Shown here: positions 17,994-26,785 of the stretch, piece by piece
How positions within the stretch are numbered: position 1 is the first letter of the stretch
How the letters are laid out: each line of letters opens with the position of its first letter
Assembly: GCA_037446605.1 (NCBI GenBank)
Contig: JBBIIE010000004.1
Coordinates: 1 to 64,000, forward strand
From: JANXAZ01 sp037446605
Lineage (GTDB): Bacteria; Pseudomonadota; Alphaproteobacteria; Geminicoccales; Geminicoccaceae
Length of the DNA: 64,000 bases
Reading direction: 5' to 3'
Program-made: the position numbers and the translations under genes
Notes under the pieces: model-generated
What the model was told of the DNA's origin: nothing
Database searches by the model: none
Seen by the model: only the letters and a program-made list of their open reading frames with translations

Positions 17994-18959
17994 ATGAACC
18001 TGGTCAAGACCGGTCTTCTGCTCGCGGCGATGACCGCGCTCTTCCTGGCCGCGGGTTTCCTGATCGGGGGCGAGAGCGGGCTCGTGCTGGCGCTCCTGTT
18101 CGCGATCGGCGCGAACGCCTTCGCCTGGTGGAACTCGGACAAGATGGTCCTCCGCCTGCACAATGCGCAGGCCGTCAGCCGGGCCACGGTACCCGAGCTC
18201 TGGGACATGGTCGCGGAGCTGGCGCGGCGTGCCCAGCTGCCGATGCCGGCCGTCTACCTGATCCACACCGATCAGCCGAACGCCTTCGCCACCGGGCGCG
18301 ATCCGCAGCATTCGGCCGTCGCGGTGACCACCGGTATCCTCGAGGCGCTGCCGCGCGAGGAGCTGGCCGGCGTGATCGCGCACGAGCTGGCCCACATCAA
18401 GAACCGCGACACCCTGATCATGACGGTGGCGGCGACGATCGCCGGAGCGGTCGGCATGCTGGCCAACTTCGGGTTCCTGTTCGCCGGCTCGCGCGACTCG
18501 GACAACCGCAACCCGCTGGGCGCCATCGGGGCGCTCCTGGTCATGATCCTGGCCCCTCTCGCGGCGACCCTCGTCCAGCTCGCCATCTCCCGCACGCGCG
18601 AGTACGCGGCCGACAGGCTCGGGGCGGAGATCTGCGGCCAACCGCTGTGGCTGGCGCGAGCCCTCGAGCGGATCGAGACCGTCGCGCGCAATCGGGTGAT
18701 GCCGTCCGCCGAGCGGAGCCCGGCGACCGCGCATCTCTTCATCGTCAACCCGCTGCGCATGGCCGGCGTCGACAGCCTGTTCCGAACCCATCCACCGACC
18801 GAGAGCCGCGTCGCGGCGCTCCTGGAGCTCGCGGGCTCCCAGGGACCGAGCGCGCGACCGTACGGAGCGCGCCGCGCAGCCGCACCGGGTGTCCGACGTG
18901 CCGGCAGCGTTCCCGATGCGGGCGGCAGCACTTGGCACCGCGATCCGCGGATGGGCTGA
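17994..18959 (+). CDS. htpX: M48 zinc metalloprotease HtpX
   Basis: This 321-aa inner-membrane protease degrades misfolded membrane proteins. It has two N-terminal transmembrane segments, the zinc motif HELAH (H130, E131, H134) and two further hydrophobic segments after it. The third ligand lies in the SRTREYAADRLGAE region. The C-terminus is about 30 residues longer than usual and basic, with no recognised function. ATG 17994 gives the typical MNLVKT-like HtpX start; the longer reading back to 17790 overlaps maeB antisense and is rejected. Confidence 0.93.
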   Translation: MNLVKTGLLLAAMTALFLAAGFLIGGESGLVLALLFAIGANAFAWWNSDKMVLRLHNAQAVSRATVPELWDMVAELARRAQLPMPAVYLIHTDQPNAFATGRDPQHSAVAVTTGILEALPREELAGVIAHELAHIKNRDTLIMTVAATIAGAVGMLANFGFLFAGSRDSDNRNPLGAIGALLVMILAPLAATLVQLAISRTREYAADRLGAEICGQPLWLARALERIETVARNRVMPSAERSPATAHLFIVNPLRMAGVDSLFRTHPPTESRVAALLELAGSQGPSARPYGARRAAAPGVRRAGSVPDAGGSTWHRDPRMG

Positions 18960-19028
18960 GCTCGACCCGGACCGGTGGCCGCGTCGCAGCTCCGCCTGCG
19001 GCGCGGAGCGGCGGGCCTGGACGGGTGA

Positions 19029-20747
19029 TCAGGCGACCGAATAGGCCGCGTACTTGGCGAGCAGCCGCCGTGGCTTCTTGAGGGCGTCGCGGCGGAAGGG
19101 ATCGCCGAGCTCCTGGGTGAGCATGAGTTCGAGCACGGTCGGCCTGCCGGAGGCGATCGCCGAGCGGAGGCCGTCGCCCACCTGATCCGGATGGTCGACC
19201 GTGATCCCGTTGGCGCCCATCGCCCGGGCGATCCCGGCGAAGCTCGGATTGACGAGATTGGTACCCAGGAAGCGATCGGCGTAGTAGTCGATCTGGTTCT
19301 TCTTCTCGGCTCCCCACTGCCCATTGTTGAAGACGACCGCCACCGCGGGAATGTTCTCGCGTACGCAGGTGAGCACCTCGTTCAGGCTCATGCCCCAGGC
19401 ACCGTCGCCGACATAGGCGACCGCCGGCCGGTCGGGCCGCGCGACCTTGGCCCCCATCGCGGTCGGAAAGGCGTAGCCGCAGTTGCCGAAGCTCATCGCG
19501 GCGAAGAACGAGGGCGCCTCCTCGAACTCCAGATAGCTGTTGGCGACCGAACAGACGTTGCCGATGTCGGTCGTGACCATGCTGCCCCGTGGCAGGGCGC
19601 GGGCGAGCTCGCGCAGTGCCCGTCGGGGCGCGATCGGCGAGCCCTGGCTCGAGGACATGCCCTCGAGCTCCTCGGCCCAGGCCTGCTTCTGCCGCTCGAC
19701 CTCGGCCAGCCGGGAGGCGGCGTTGCTCCGGGCCGCGATGGCCACGTTCGCCTGCTCGAGGCGTGCCAGGATCTCGCGCGCCGCGCTCCTGGCATCGCCG
19801 TGGACCGCCACGTCGATGCCCTTGACCAGGCCCAGGACGCGGTGGTCGGCGTCGACCTGGATGATCCTGGCACCCGTGGGCCAATACTCGATCCCGTACT
19901 GGGGCAGCGTGCCGAAGGGCCCGAGCCGGGAGCCGAGCACGAGGACGACGTCGGCCTGCGCCAGGACCCGCATCGCCGCCTTCGAGCCCTGATAACCGAG
20001 CGGCCCACAGGCCAAGCGGTGTGAGGCCGGAAAGGCATCGTTGTGGAGGTAGGAGCAGACCACCGGCGCCTCGAGGTGCTCGGCGAGCGCCACCGCCTCG
20101 CGCTGCCCGTCCGACATGATCACGCCGCCACCGGCGAGGATCACCGGGAAGCGCGAGCCGGCGAGCAGGGCCGCCGCCTGGTCCAGGCTCTCCGGCGAGC
20201 CGGCGGCCCGACGCACCACGATCGGTGTGGGGATCGCATAATCGAACTCGCCGTAGAAATAGTCGCGCGGGATGTTGACCTGGGTCGGCCCACGCTCCAG
20301 CAGGGCGAGCTGGAAGGCGCGGTGGGTGAGCTCGGCGATCCGCTCGGGGCGGTTCACATGGGCCTGGTACTTGGTGATCTTGGAGAAGATCGGCAGCTGC
20401 TCGGTCTCCTGGAAGCCGCCCAGGCCCATGGTCATCGAACCGGTCTCCGGTGTGATGGCCACGACCGGGCTGTGCGCCCAGTAGGCGGCGGCGATCGCCG
20501 TCACGAAGTTGGTGATGCCGGGTCCGTTCTGGGCGATGCAGACGCCGTGCCGGCCCGAGGCCCGACTGTAGCCGTCGGCCATGTGCGCCGCGTTCTGCTC
20601 GTGTGCCACCGACCAGAAGCGGATCCCGGCGGCCGGAAAGATGTCGAGCGCGTCCATGTAGGCGGAACCGACGATTCCGAACACGTCGGTGACGCCGTGC
20701 GCCACCAGGGTCTCGACGAATGCCTCGGACGGCGACATGCGGGTCAT
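19029..20747 (-). CDS. xsc: Sulfoacetaldehyde acetyltransferase
   Basis: This 572-aa thiamine-diphosphate enzyme converts sulfoacetaldehyde plus phosphate to acetyl phosphate plus sulfite, the desulfonation step of taurine, isethionate and sulfoacetate breakdown. Characteristic Xsc stretches are MSPSEAFVETLVAHGVTDVF, AHEQNAAHMADGYSR, QNGPGITNFVTAIAAAYWAH and CGPLGYQGSKAAM. The ThDP-binding GDGAWG lies in the C-terminal part. ATG 20747 matches the family start. No pta, taurine transporter or sulfite exporter gene is beside it. The divergent neighbour is a 2-hydroxyacid dehydrogenase. Another acetolactate-synthase-like function is possible but less likely. Confidence 0.88.
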   Translation of the reverse strand: MTRMSPSEAFVETLVAHGVTDVFGIVGSAYMDALDIFPAAGIRFWSVAHEQNAAHMADGYSRASGRHGVCIAQNGPGITNFVTAIAAAYWAHSPVVAITPETGSMTMGLGGFQETEQLPIFSKITKYQAHVNRPERIAELTHRAFQLALLERGPTQVNIPRDYFYGEFDYAIPTPIVVRRAAGSPESLDQAAALLAGSRFPVILAGGGVIMSDGQREAVALAEHLEAPVVCSYLHNDAFPASHRLACGPLGYQGSKAAMRVLAQADVVLVLGSRLGPFGTLPQYGIEYWPTGARIIQVDADHRVLGLVKGIDVAVHGDARSAAREILARLEQANVAIAARSNAASRLAEVERQKQAWAEELEGMSSSQGSPIAPRRALRELARALPRGSMVTTDIGNVCSVANSYLEFEEAPSFFAAMSFGNCGYAFPTAMGAKVARPDRPAVAYVGDGAWGMSLNEVLTCVRENIPAVAVVFNNGQWGAEKKNQIDYYADRFLGTNLVNPSFAGIARAMGANGITVDHPDQVGDGLRSAIASGRPTVLELMLTQELGDPFRRDALKKPRRLLAKYAAYSVA

Positions 20748-20905
20748 CGCTGGGCTCCCTGCCTCCCCTGCGAACGACGCACGGCTTGGCACGCGGCCGG
20801 CCGCTCGCCAAGAGGCCCCGCCGCGCGCCGTGGTCGCCGGATCACACTCGCCAACGGGGCGCGGGGCGGCCATCCTCGCCGGCACGAACATCGAGGAGCC
20901 CGGCC

Positions 20906-21820
20906 GTGCGACCGCTGTTCATCGACTGCCCGCCCTTCCTGAAGGAGATCTACGACGAGGGCCTTTCCGGCCTGGTCCCCGACCTCGAGGTCAACATCGG
21001 GGATCCGGTCGGTGACGAGCTGGTCCGACTGTGCGCCGGGCGCAGCCACATCATGAACGACCACAGCCGGTTCACGGCCGACATCCTCGAGCGGTGCCGG
21101 GACCTGCGCTGCATTGTGTTCCTGGGCACGGGAGCAGCGAGCTACGTCGACCTCGACGCCGCGCGGCGTCTCGGAATCACCGTCCGCAACTACGGCGGCT
21201 ACGGGGATCGCAGCGTGGCCGAGCACGCCTTCGCCTTGATGCTGGCGGCGGCGCACCGCGTGGCCGAGATGGACCGGGATCTGCGATCCGGCCGCTTCGA
21301 GCCCAAGAACAGCATGGAATTGCTCGGCAAGACGGTCGGCGTGATCGGCACCGGCGGGATCGGCCGGCAGATGATCCAGCTCTGCGCCGGCATCGGCATG
21401 AAGGTGCTCGCCTGGAACCGCTCGGGCGTGCCGGCCGGGCTGCCGTGCGAGGCCGTGACCCTCGAGGATCTGTTGCGGCGGTCGGACGTGGTCTCGCTGC
21501 ATCTCGTGCTGAACGAGGGAACGCGCGGCCTGATCGACAGGGCCAAGCTCGCGCTGATGAAGCCCGGGGCGATCTTCGTGAACACGGCGCGCGGCGCCAT
21601 CGTCGACGAGGCGGCCCTCGCCGAGGCGCTGGCAGACGGCCGGATCGGGCATGCCGCGCTCGACGTCTTCGTCACGGAGCCGTTGCCCGCCGACAGCCCC
21701 CTGCGCGGGCTCCCCAACACGACGCTCACCCCGCACGCGGGGTTCATGACCCGCGAGGCGTCGATCAATCTCGTGCGGATCGCGCTCGAGATCCTGCGGG
21801 AGGAACTGGACCGGGCCTGA
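20906..21820 (+). CDS. D-isomer-specific 2-hydroxyacid dehydrogenase family protein
   Basis: This 304-aa NAD-dependent dehydrogenase has the substrate domain first, then the Rossmann motif GVIGTGGIG near residue 148. The conserved INTARG-like segment reads FVNTARGAIVDE, and a C-terminal TPHAGFMTREA carries the catalytic His. Candidate substrates include glyoxylate, hydroxypyruvate, phosphoglycerate or a sulfonated analogue. Translation starts at GTG 20906 after a GAGGAG ribosome-binding site. It is divergent from xsc with about 160 bp between them, so a shared regulatory region and a role in C2/C3 sulfonate metabolism are possible but only inferred. Confidence 0.85.
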   Translation: MRPLFIDCPPFLKEIYDEGLSGLVPDLEVNIGDPVGDELVRLCAGRSHIMNDHSRFTADILERCRDLRCIVFLGTGAASYVDLDAARRLGITVRNYGGYGDRSVAEHAFALMLAAAHRVAEMDRDLRSGRFEPKNSMELLGKTVGVIGTGGIGRQMIQLCAGIGMKVLAWNRSGVPAGLPCEAVTLEDLLRRSDVVSLHLVLNEGTRGLIDRAKLALMKPGAIFVNTARGAIVDEAALAEALADGRIGHAALDVFVTEPLPADSPLRGLPNTTLTPHAGFMTREASINLVRIALEILREELDRA

Positions 21821-21918
21821 GCGCCGCCGCGCTGCGAAGCGCCGATCATCTTTCGTTCGCGGGACGGTCACGAACCGACCGTACCCCCGCATCGCGAAAT
21901 CGGAGATGCGGAGGCGCC

Positions 21919-23277
21919 ATGCGCAGCTACCTTTCGCGATGGGCTCTCGGGCTGCTCTTGGGATCGGCCGTCTCGGGTGCCCGAGCCGCCGGGCTGGTCG
22001 ATGCGACGCTCGCCGGCCAAGCGGTCCTGCCGGCCATGAGCTTCATGGCACCGCCCGAAGAGGCCGGACCGGCCTTCGTCGTCTCGGGCCGTTTCGCGGC
22101 CGTCGCCGCCCGCCGTGTCGAAGAGATCGGATCGGTCGAGGGCAAGTCCTTCTTGGACGGCCGGACCACCGGCATCGCCCTGCCCTTCGTCGGTCAGCCG
22201 GTGCAAGGTTTCTCGGGTATCGAGACGCTCGCCCGCGACCGGTTCCGGGTCTTGGTCGACAACGGCTTCGGCAGCAAAGCCAATTCGCCCGATGCCCTGC
22301 TGTCCTTCCACGAGGTCACGGTCGATTGGTCGAGCGGCCGGGTGCACCGCGACGAAACCGTCTTCCTCCACGATCCGGGCAAGGTCGTTCCGTTCCGGAT
22401 CGTCAACGAGTTCACGCGCGCGCGTTACCTCACCGGCGGCGATCTAGACATCGAATCTATCCAGACCGTCGGTGATCTGCACTGGATCGGCGACGAGTTC
22501 GGCCCCTACCTGATCGCCGTCGACCGAACCGGCAAGGTCGTGAGCTTTCACGAGACCGAGGTCGACGGCAAGGTCGTCCGCTCGCCCGACCACCACGCCG
22601 TCGCCAATCCGGCGACACCGGGACCGGTCCGCTTCGAAGTCCGGCGTTCGCGCGGCTTCGAAGGCATGGCCGCCGCGCCCGACGGCCGTTTCCTGTACGC
22701 GATGCTGGAAGGGCCCATTTACGTCGGTGATCAGCCGGCGGTCGAAACGGTCGGCGACAAGGAGGTGCTCCGGATCCTCGAGTTCGACGCCCAGGCGCGC
22801 CGATGGACCGGCAGAAGTTGGAAATACGCTCTCGAGGTCGCCGGTAACAACATCGGTGACTTCAACATGATCGATGCGACGCGGGCTCTGGTCATCGAGC
22901 GTGACAATGCCGAGGGTGATCCGCTCCTTCGCTGCAAACCCGAGCAGAAATCGGGTTGCTTCCCCAAGGTGGCCGAGTTCAAGCGTGTCTATCTGATCGA
23001 CTTGGCTAATCTGAACGATGCCGGCTTGGTCGAGAAGGTAGCCTATGTCGACTTGTTGACCATCGACGATCCGAAGGGTGTGGCGAAAGTCGGGACCGTC
23101 GGCGGCCGCTTCACGTTCCCGTTCGTGACGATCGAGAACGTCGACATCGTCGACGAGCGGCACATCGTCGTCGCCAACGACAACAACTTGCCCTTCTCGG
23201 CCGGCCGTTCGCCGAACACGGCGGACGCCACGGAGTTCGTGCTGCTCGACGTCGGCAACTTTCTTGCGCGGCGCTGA
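21919..23277 (+). CDS. Secreted esterase-like/phytase-like beta-propeller protein
   Basis: This 452-aa protein has an N-terminal signal peptide (residues 1 to about 24, ending ARA-A). It resembles the 'esterase-like activity of phytase' family, a periplasmic beta-propeller that may hydrolyse phosphate esters. Recognisable pieces are FSGIETL, FEGMAAAPDGRFLYAMLEGP and the closing NDNNLPFS. A cysteine pair (CKPEQKSGC) probably forms a disulfide. I chose ATG 21919, just after a GGAGGC ribosome-binding site, because it starts the signal peptide. The gene seems slightly richer in A/T third positions than its neighbours. Substrate unknown. Confidence 0.83.
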   Translation: MRSYLSRWALGLLLGSAVSGARAAGLVDATLAGQAVLPAMSFMAPPEEAGPAFVVSGRFAAVAARRVEEIGSVEGKSFLDGRTTGIALPFVGQPVQGFSGIETLARDRFRVLVDNGFGSKANSPDALLSFHEVTVDWSSGRVHRDETVFLHDPGKVVPFRIVNEFTRARYLTGGDLDIESIQTVGDLHWIGDEFGPYLIAVDRTGKVVSFHETEVDGKVVRSPDHHAVANPATPGPVRFEVRRSRGFEGMAAAPDGRFLYAMLEGPIYVGDQPAVETVGDKEVLRILEFDAQARRWTGRSWKYALEVAGNNIGDFNMIDATRALVIERDNAEGDPLLRCKPEQKSGCFPKVAEFKRVYLIDLANLNDAGLVEKVAYVDLLTIDDPKGVAKVGTVGGRFTFPFVTIENVDIVDERHIVVANDNNLPFSAGRSPNTADATEFVLLDVGNFLARR

Positions 23278-23298
23278 TCCGCGGCCGATCGATGGAGA

Positions 23299-23330
23299 GG
23301 AGGCGCGGGTGAGCCGCGCCTCCTTCCTTC
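23299..23330 (+). terminator. Rho-independent terminator
   Basis: A perfect 10-bp stem (GGAGGCGCGG pairing with CCGCGCCTCC) with a 5-nt loop is followed on the plus strand by the T/C-rich tail TTCCTTCCTC. It sits in the 59-bp gap between the convergent phytase-like gene and the ABC-F gene and would stop plus-strand transcription. The minus-strand tail is less T-rich. Confidence 0.65.
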
Positions 23331-23336
23331 CTCGGG

Positions 23337-25205
23337 TCACGGCGTAGCGCTGCCCGTCTCGATCGCTTCGATCTCGGCCGCGGCTTCGAGCCAGCGGGCT
23401 TCCGCGGCTGCGATCCGCTCGGCAAGTTCGGCGAGCTCACGTCGATGCGCGACCACCGCCGCGCCGTCACGGTAGAGTGCCGGATCGGTGAGCGCCCGTT
23501 CGAGCGCGTTGCGATGCGCGACGAGTGCTTCGATCTCCTTCTCCGCCTCCCGCGCGCGCTGGCGCAGGGGGGCCAGACGGCTGCGCCGTCCGGCGGCTCC
23601 GAGCCGCGCGGCCTCGCGTGGCGGCGCCGGCTGGCGCCGCGTGTCGGTCGAGGTCTCGAGCAGCAGGCGGCGATAGTCCTCGACGTCGCCCTCGAACGGC
23701 CGGACCCGCCCCTCGGCCACCAGCCACAGCCTGTCGGCCGTCGCCTCGACCAAGTGGCGATCGTGGCTGATCAGGATCACTGCACCCTCGAAGGCGTTGA
23801 TCGCCTCGACCAGGGCGGCGCGGGAATCGATGTCCAGATGGTTGGTCGGCTCGTCCAGGACGAGCAGGTTGGGGGGCTCCAGGCACACGAGTGCCAGCGC
23901 GAGCCGGGTGCGCTCCCCGCCCGAGAGATGCGCCGCGGCCGTCGTGGCGCGCTCCTGGGTCAGCCCGAAGCGGGCGAGCCGCTCGCGCAGCGACTGCTCG
24001 CTCTCCTGCGGCAGACGACGGGCCAGGTGCTCGAGCGCGGTCGCCCCTGCATCCAGCTCCTCGATCTGGTGCTGGGCGAAGAAGCCGACGACGAGGCCGC
24101 GCGCACGGACGATCTCACCCGAAAGAGGCCGGAGGCGGCCGGCGACCAGCTTCGCGAAGGTCGACTTGCCGTTCCCATTCGCTCCCAGGAGCGCGATTCG
24201 ATCGTCCGGGTCGATCCGGAGCGACAGGCGATCGAGCACGACGGTCGTCCCGTAGCCGGCGCGGGCGCCGTCCATCGTCACCAGGGGTGGCGCGGGCAGG
24301 CGGCCGCTCGGCAGCTCGAACCGCACCTCGGGCTCGATCAGGGCCTGCGCCAAGGGCTCCATGCGCTCGAGCATCTTGAGCCGGCTCTGCGCTTGGCGTG
24401 CCTTGCTCGCCTTGTAGCGGAACCGGTCGACGAAGGACTTGATCCGGGCCCGCGCCAGCTCCTGGCGGGCACGCAGCCGCTCCTCGCGCTCGAGCCGCTC
24501 GCGGCGCTGACGCTCGAAGGAGTCGTAGCCACCCGAATAGACCGTGAGCCGGCGGCCCTCGAGGTGGCAGATCCGCTGCGGCACGGCGTTCAGGAGGTCG
24601 CGGTCGTGGCTCACCAACAGGAGCGTGCGCGGGTAGGTCGCAAGATGCGCCTCGAGCCAAAGGGCCGCCTCGAGGTCGAGGTGGTTGGTCGGCTCGTCCA
24701 GGAGCAGCAGGTCGGGCTCCAGGAAGAGCACGGCGGCCAGCGCCACGCGCATCCGCCAGCCACCCGAGAAGCCGTCGAGGGGCCGGGCCTGGCCCGCCTC
24801 GTCGAAGCCCAGGCCCTTGAGGATGCGGGCGGCGCGGGCGGGAGCCGCGTCCGCGCCGATGGCGCGCAGCCGCTCCTCGATCTCGGCGAGCTGCGCCGGC
24901 TCGGCCACCTCGCGCGCGGCGAGCAACGTGGTGCGTTCGCGATCGGCGGCGAGGACCCATTCGATCGGGCTCGAGCTTCCGCCCGGCGCCTCCTGGGCCA
25001 CGGTTCCGATCCGTGCGCCGGCCCGCAGCCGGATCGACCCCGCGTCCGGCTGGAGCTCGCCCGAGACCAGGCGCAGGAGGCTGGTCTTGCCGGTTCCGTT
25101 GCGCCCCACGATCGCCATGCGCGTGCCGGCCGGCAGCCGCAGGGAGGCGTTCTCGAGCAGCGGGCGACCCGCAACCCGGAGGGTCACGTCGACGAGATCG
25201 AGCAT
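23337..25205 (-). CDS. ABC-F family ATPase (Uup/YheS-like)
   Basis: This 622-aa soluble protein carries two ATP-binding cassettes and no membrane domain. The Walker A motifs are GRNGTGKTS (residues about 34-42) and GANGNGKST. The signature motifs are FSGGWRMR and LSGGERTR, with LLLDEPTNHLD and LVLDEPTNHLD as Walker B. Between them is the linker arm, rich in Arg and Glu, and the C-terminus is a coiled coil. ABC-F proteins act on the ribosome, relieving stalls or antibiotic block. Which subclass this is cannot be settled from sequence alone. It ends convergent with the phytase-like gene. Confidence 0.92.
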   Translation of the reverse strand: MLDLVDVTLRVAGRPLLENASLRLPAGTRMAIVGRNGTGKTSLLRLVSGELQPDAGSIRLRAGARIGTVAQEAPGGSSSPIEWVLAADRERTTLLAAREVAEPAQLAEIEERLRAIGADAAPARAARILKGLGFDEAGQARPLDGFSGGWRMRVALAAVLFLEPDLLLLDEPTNHLDLEAALWLEAHLATYPRTLLLVSHDRDLLNAVPQRICHLEGRRLTVYSGGYDSFERQRRERLEREERLRARQELARARIKSFVDRFRYKASKARQAQSRLKMLERMEPLAQALIEPEVRFELPSGRLPAPPLVTMDGARAGYGTTVVLDRLSLRIDPDDRIALLGANGNGKSTFAKLVAGRLRPLSGEIVRARGLVVGFFAQHQIEELDAGATALEHLARRLPQESEQSLRERLARFGLTQERATTAAAHLSGGERTRLALALVCLEPPNLLVLDEPTNHLDIDSRAALVEAINAFEGAVILISHDRHLVEATADRLWLVAEGRVRPFEGDVEDYRRLLLETSTDTRRQPAPPREAARLGAAGRRSRLAPLRQRAREAEKEIEALVAHRNALERALTDPALYRDGAAVVAHRRELAELAERIAAAEARWLEAAAEIEAIETGSATP

Positions 25206-25211
25206 GCCCCC

Positions 25212-26282
25212 TCAGCCCCGGCCGCCGACCCGATCGCCGGGAAGGCGGAGCTGGCCCAGGAGCCGGAGCGCCGTTCGCGTGGCCGCTCCCGCCGTCAGCA
25301 GCAGCGGCGGCAGCGCCAGCCACTCGAGGGTCCAGGCCGCACCCGATCGCTCGTTCTCGTGGACGAGGGCGTGCTGGAGCGCCGGTGCGAGCGTCGCCGC
25401 GTGACGGGCCAGCGCGACCAGCGTCTCGGCCGCCACCGGATTGACCTTGTGCGGCATCGCCGAGGAGCCGCCCCCGCCGGCGATCAGGAGCTCGGCGACC
25501 TCGTCCTGGGCGAGCAGGGCGACGTCCTGCCCGAGCTTGCCGAGCGTGCCGGCGATGACCGCCAGCAGGCCCGCGAGCTCGGCGATGCCATCGCGCTCGG
25601 TGTGCCAGGCTCGGTCGGCCCGGCCGATCCCGAGCGCATCCGCGAGCCGGTCGGCGATCGCCTGCGCCTGCGGCCCGAGCTCGGCGCGGTCGCCGGTCGC
25701 ACCCCCGAGCTGGAGCCGCAGGAGCCGCGGGCGCAGATCGGCCAGGCGTCGGCGATGGCGGACGAGCGGCTCGCGCCAGCCCGCGACCTTGTGGCCCCAG
25801 GTGATCGGCAGGGCCCGCCGCATCCGCGTCCGGCCCATCAGCCGTCGATCACCCCACGCCGAGGCCAGCTCGTCGAGGCCGGCCAGGAGCGAGGTGAGGC
25901 GTCCATCGAGCAGCGTAACCGCGCGATCGAGGCGGAGGACGAGACTCGTGTCGACGACGTCCTGACTGGTGCAGCCCAGATGCAGCCATCGTGCGTGCGG
26001 GGCACCCAACGCCACCCTGAGCTGGCGAACGAGCTCCGGCACCACCACGCCGTCCCGGGCGGTCGACGCCCGCAGGGACGCGAGGTCGGGGCTGAACGAG
26101 GTGCACAGCTCGGCGATCGCCGCGGCGGCCTCGCTCGGTACGAGGCCGTGGGCGGCCTGGGCGGCGGCGAGCTCCGCCTCGAAGCGGAGCATGAGGACCA
26201 GCTCGGTCTCGGCCGAGAGCAGGGCCGCCATCTCGGGATCGCCCAGCAGCTCGCCCAGGAAGGGGTGCTCGAAGGGGGCCAC
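25212..26282 (-). CDS. pcaB: Fumarase/aspartase-superfamily lyase, 3-carboxy-cis,cis-muconate cycloisomerase-like
   Basis: This 356-aa protein has the superfamily signature GSSAMPHKVNP at residues 272-282, plus GCTSQDVVDT near 103. Best match by motif and length is PcaB, which cyclises 3-carboxy-cis,cis-muconate in the protocatechuate branch of aromatic degradation. No other pca genes are nearby, so an adenylosuccinate-lyase-like role cannot be excluded. Translation starts at GTG 26282, the first start in frame. It lies 6 bp upstream of the ABC-F gene on the same strand, so the pair is probably cotranscribed although functionally unrelated. Confidence 0.8.
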   Translation of the reverse strand: MAPFEHPFLGELLGDPEMAALLSAETELVLMLRFEAELAAAQAAHGLVPSEAAAAIAELCTSFSPDLASLRASTARDGVVVPELVRQLRVALGAPHARWLHLGCTSQDVVDTSLVLRLDRAVTLLDGRLTSLLAGLDELASAWGDRRLMGRTRMRRALPITWGHKVAGWREPLVRHRRRLADLRPRLLRLQLGGATGDRAELGPQAQAIADRLADALGIGRADRAWHTERDGIAELAGLLAVIAGTLGKLGQDVALLAQDEVAELLIAGGGGSSAMPHKVNPVAAETLVALARHAATLAPALQHALVHENERSGAAWTLEWLALPPLLLTAGAATRTALRLLGQLRLPGDRVGGRG

Positions 26283-26351
26283 GGGGTCGCGAGGGTTCCC
26301 GATCCGGCGCGTTCACGAGGAAGCCGACGCCCGCGCGCGGGCCGACCCGGC

Positions 26352-26428
26352 TGGCGCGCCCGACAGGACTCGAACCTGTGACCTTTAGCTCCGGAGGCTA
26401 ACGCTCTATCCAGCTGAGCTACGGGCGC
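26352..26428 (-). tRNA. tRNA-Arg (anticodon CCG)
   Basis: A complete cloverleaf is visible on the minus strand. The 7-bp acceptor stem pairs GCGCCCG with CGGGCGC. The D arm starts GCTC. The anticodon stem TTAGC/GCTAA encloses loop CTCCGGA with anticodon CCG, and the T arm is ACAGG TTCGAGT CCTGT. The 3' CCA is encoded (26352-26354). It reads arginine CGG codons. Confidence 0.97.
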
Positions 26429-26436
26429 CCGGCCCG

Positions 26437-26466
26437 TATATAGCGGGGGGGTACGGGCTTCGCCAA
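26437..26466 (-). promoter_or_regulatory. Sigma-70-type promoter of tRNA-Arg
   Basis: On the minus strand, TTGGCG (26466-26461) is followed after 18 nt by TATATA (26442-26437). This places a start about 2 nt before the tRNA-Arg 5' end at 26428. The TATATA stands out in this GC-rich sequence. It is assigned by spacing and position. Confidence 0.6.
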
Positions 26467-26557
26467 GCCACCGCGTGCGACGCTCCGCGGGCTTGAGCCG
26501 GAGGCCGCGCGCTGGCAGCTAGCGCCGGTCCCGAGGTGCTGCAGCCGGAGCCAGCCT

Positions 26558-26785
26558 GTGGCGGACGAGGTTTTCTTGCTGCACGACCGCGAGGTCGTGA
26601 TCACCGGCGATCTGCACGTCCGGTGCGACGGTGGCCAGGGCGCGTTGGGCCATCCGCGCGAGTTCATGACGCTCGAGCGCGGTGGCGAGGTGACCTGCAA
26701 GTACTGCGCTCGGCGTTTCGTCCACCGATCGAGCCCCGCTGCCGAGGCGGTCCGGCGCGAGGGTCAGCCGCTCGCCCCTGCCTGA
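26558..26785 (+). CDS. zf-CHCC zinc-finger protein (NDUFS6-like)
   Basis: This 75-aa protein carries the zf-CHCC zinc site: C23, H32, C47 and C50, in CDGGQGALGHP and CKYCARRFV. The family is related to the mitochondrial complex I subunit NDUFS6 and is widespread in alphaproteobacteria, where it is thought to assist respiratory complex assembly. The start codon is GTG at 26558. The 3' end overlaps the convergent MATE gene by 22 bp. It has no neighbours from complex I here. Confidence 0.88.
   Translation: MADEVFLLHDREVVITGDLHVRCDGGQGALGHPREFMTLERGGEVTCKYCARRFVHRSSPAAEAVRREGQPLAPA

Noticed and set aside
18989..19009. GC hairpin between htpX and xsc (GCTCCGC/GCGGAGC)
   Set aside because: A 7-nt loop and no T-rich tail on either side, so not called a terminator.
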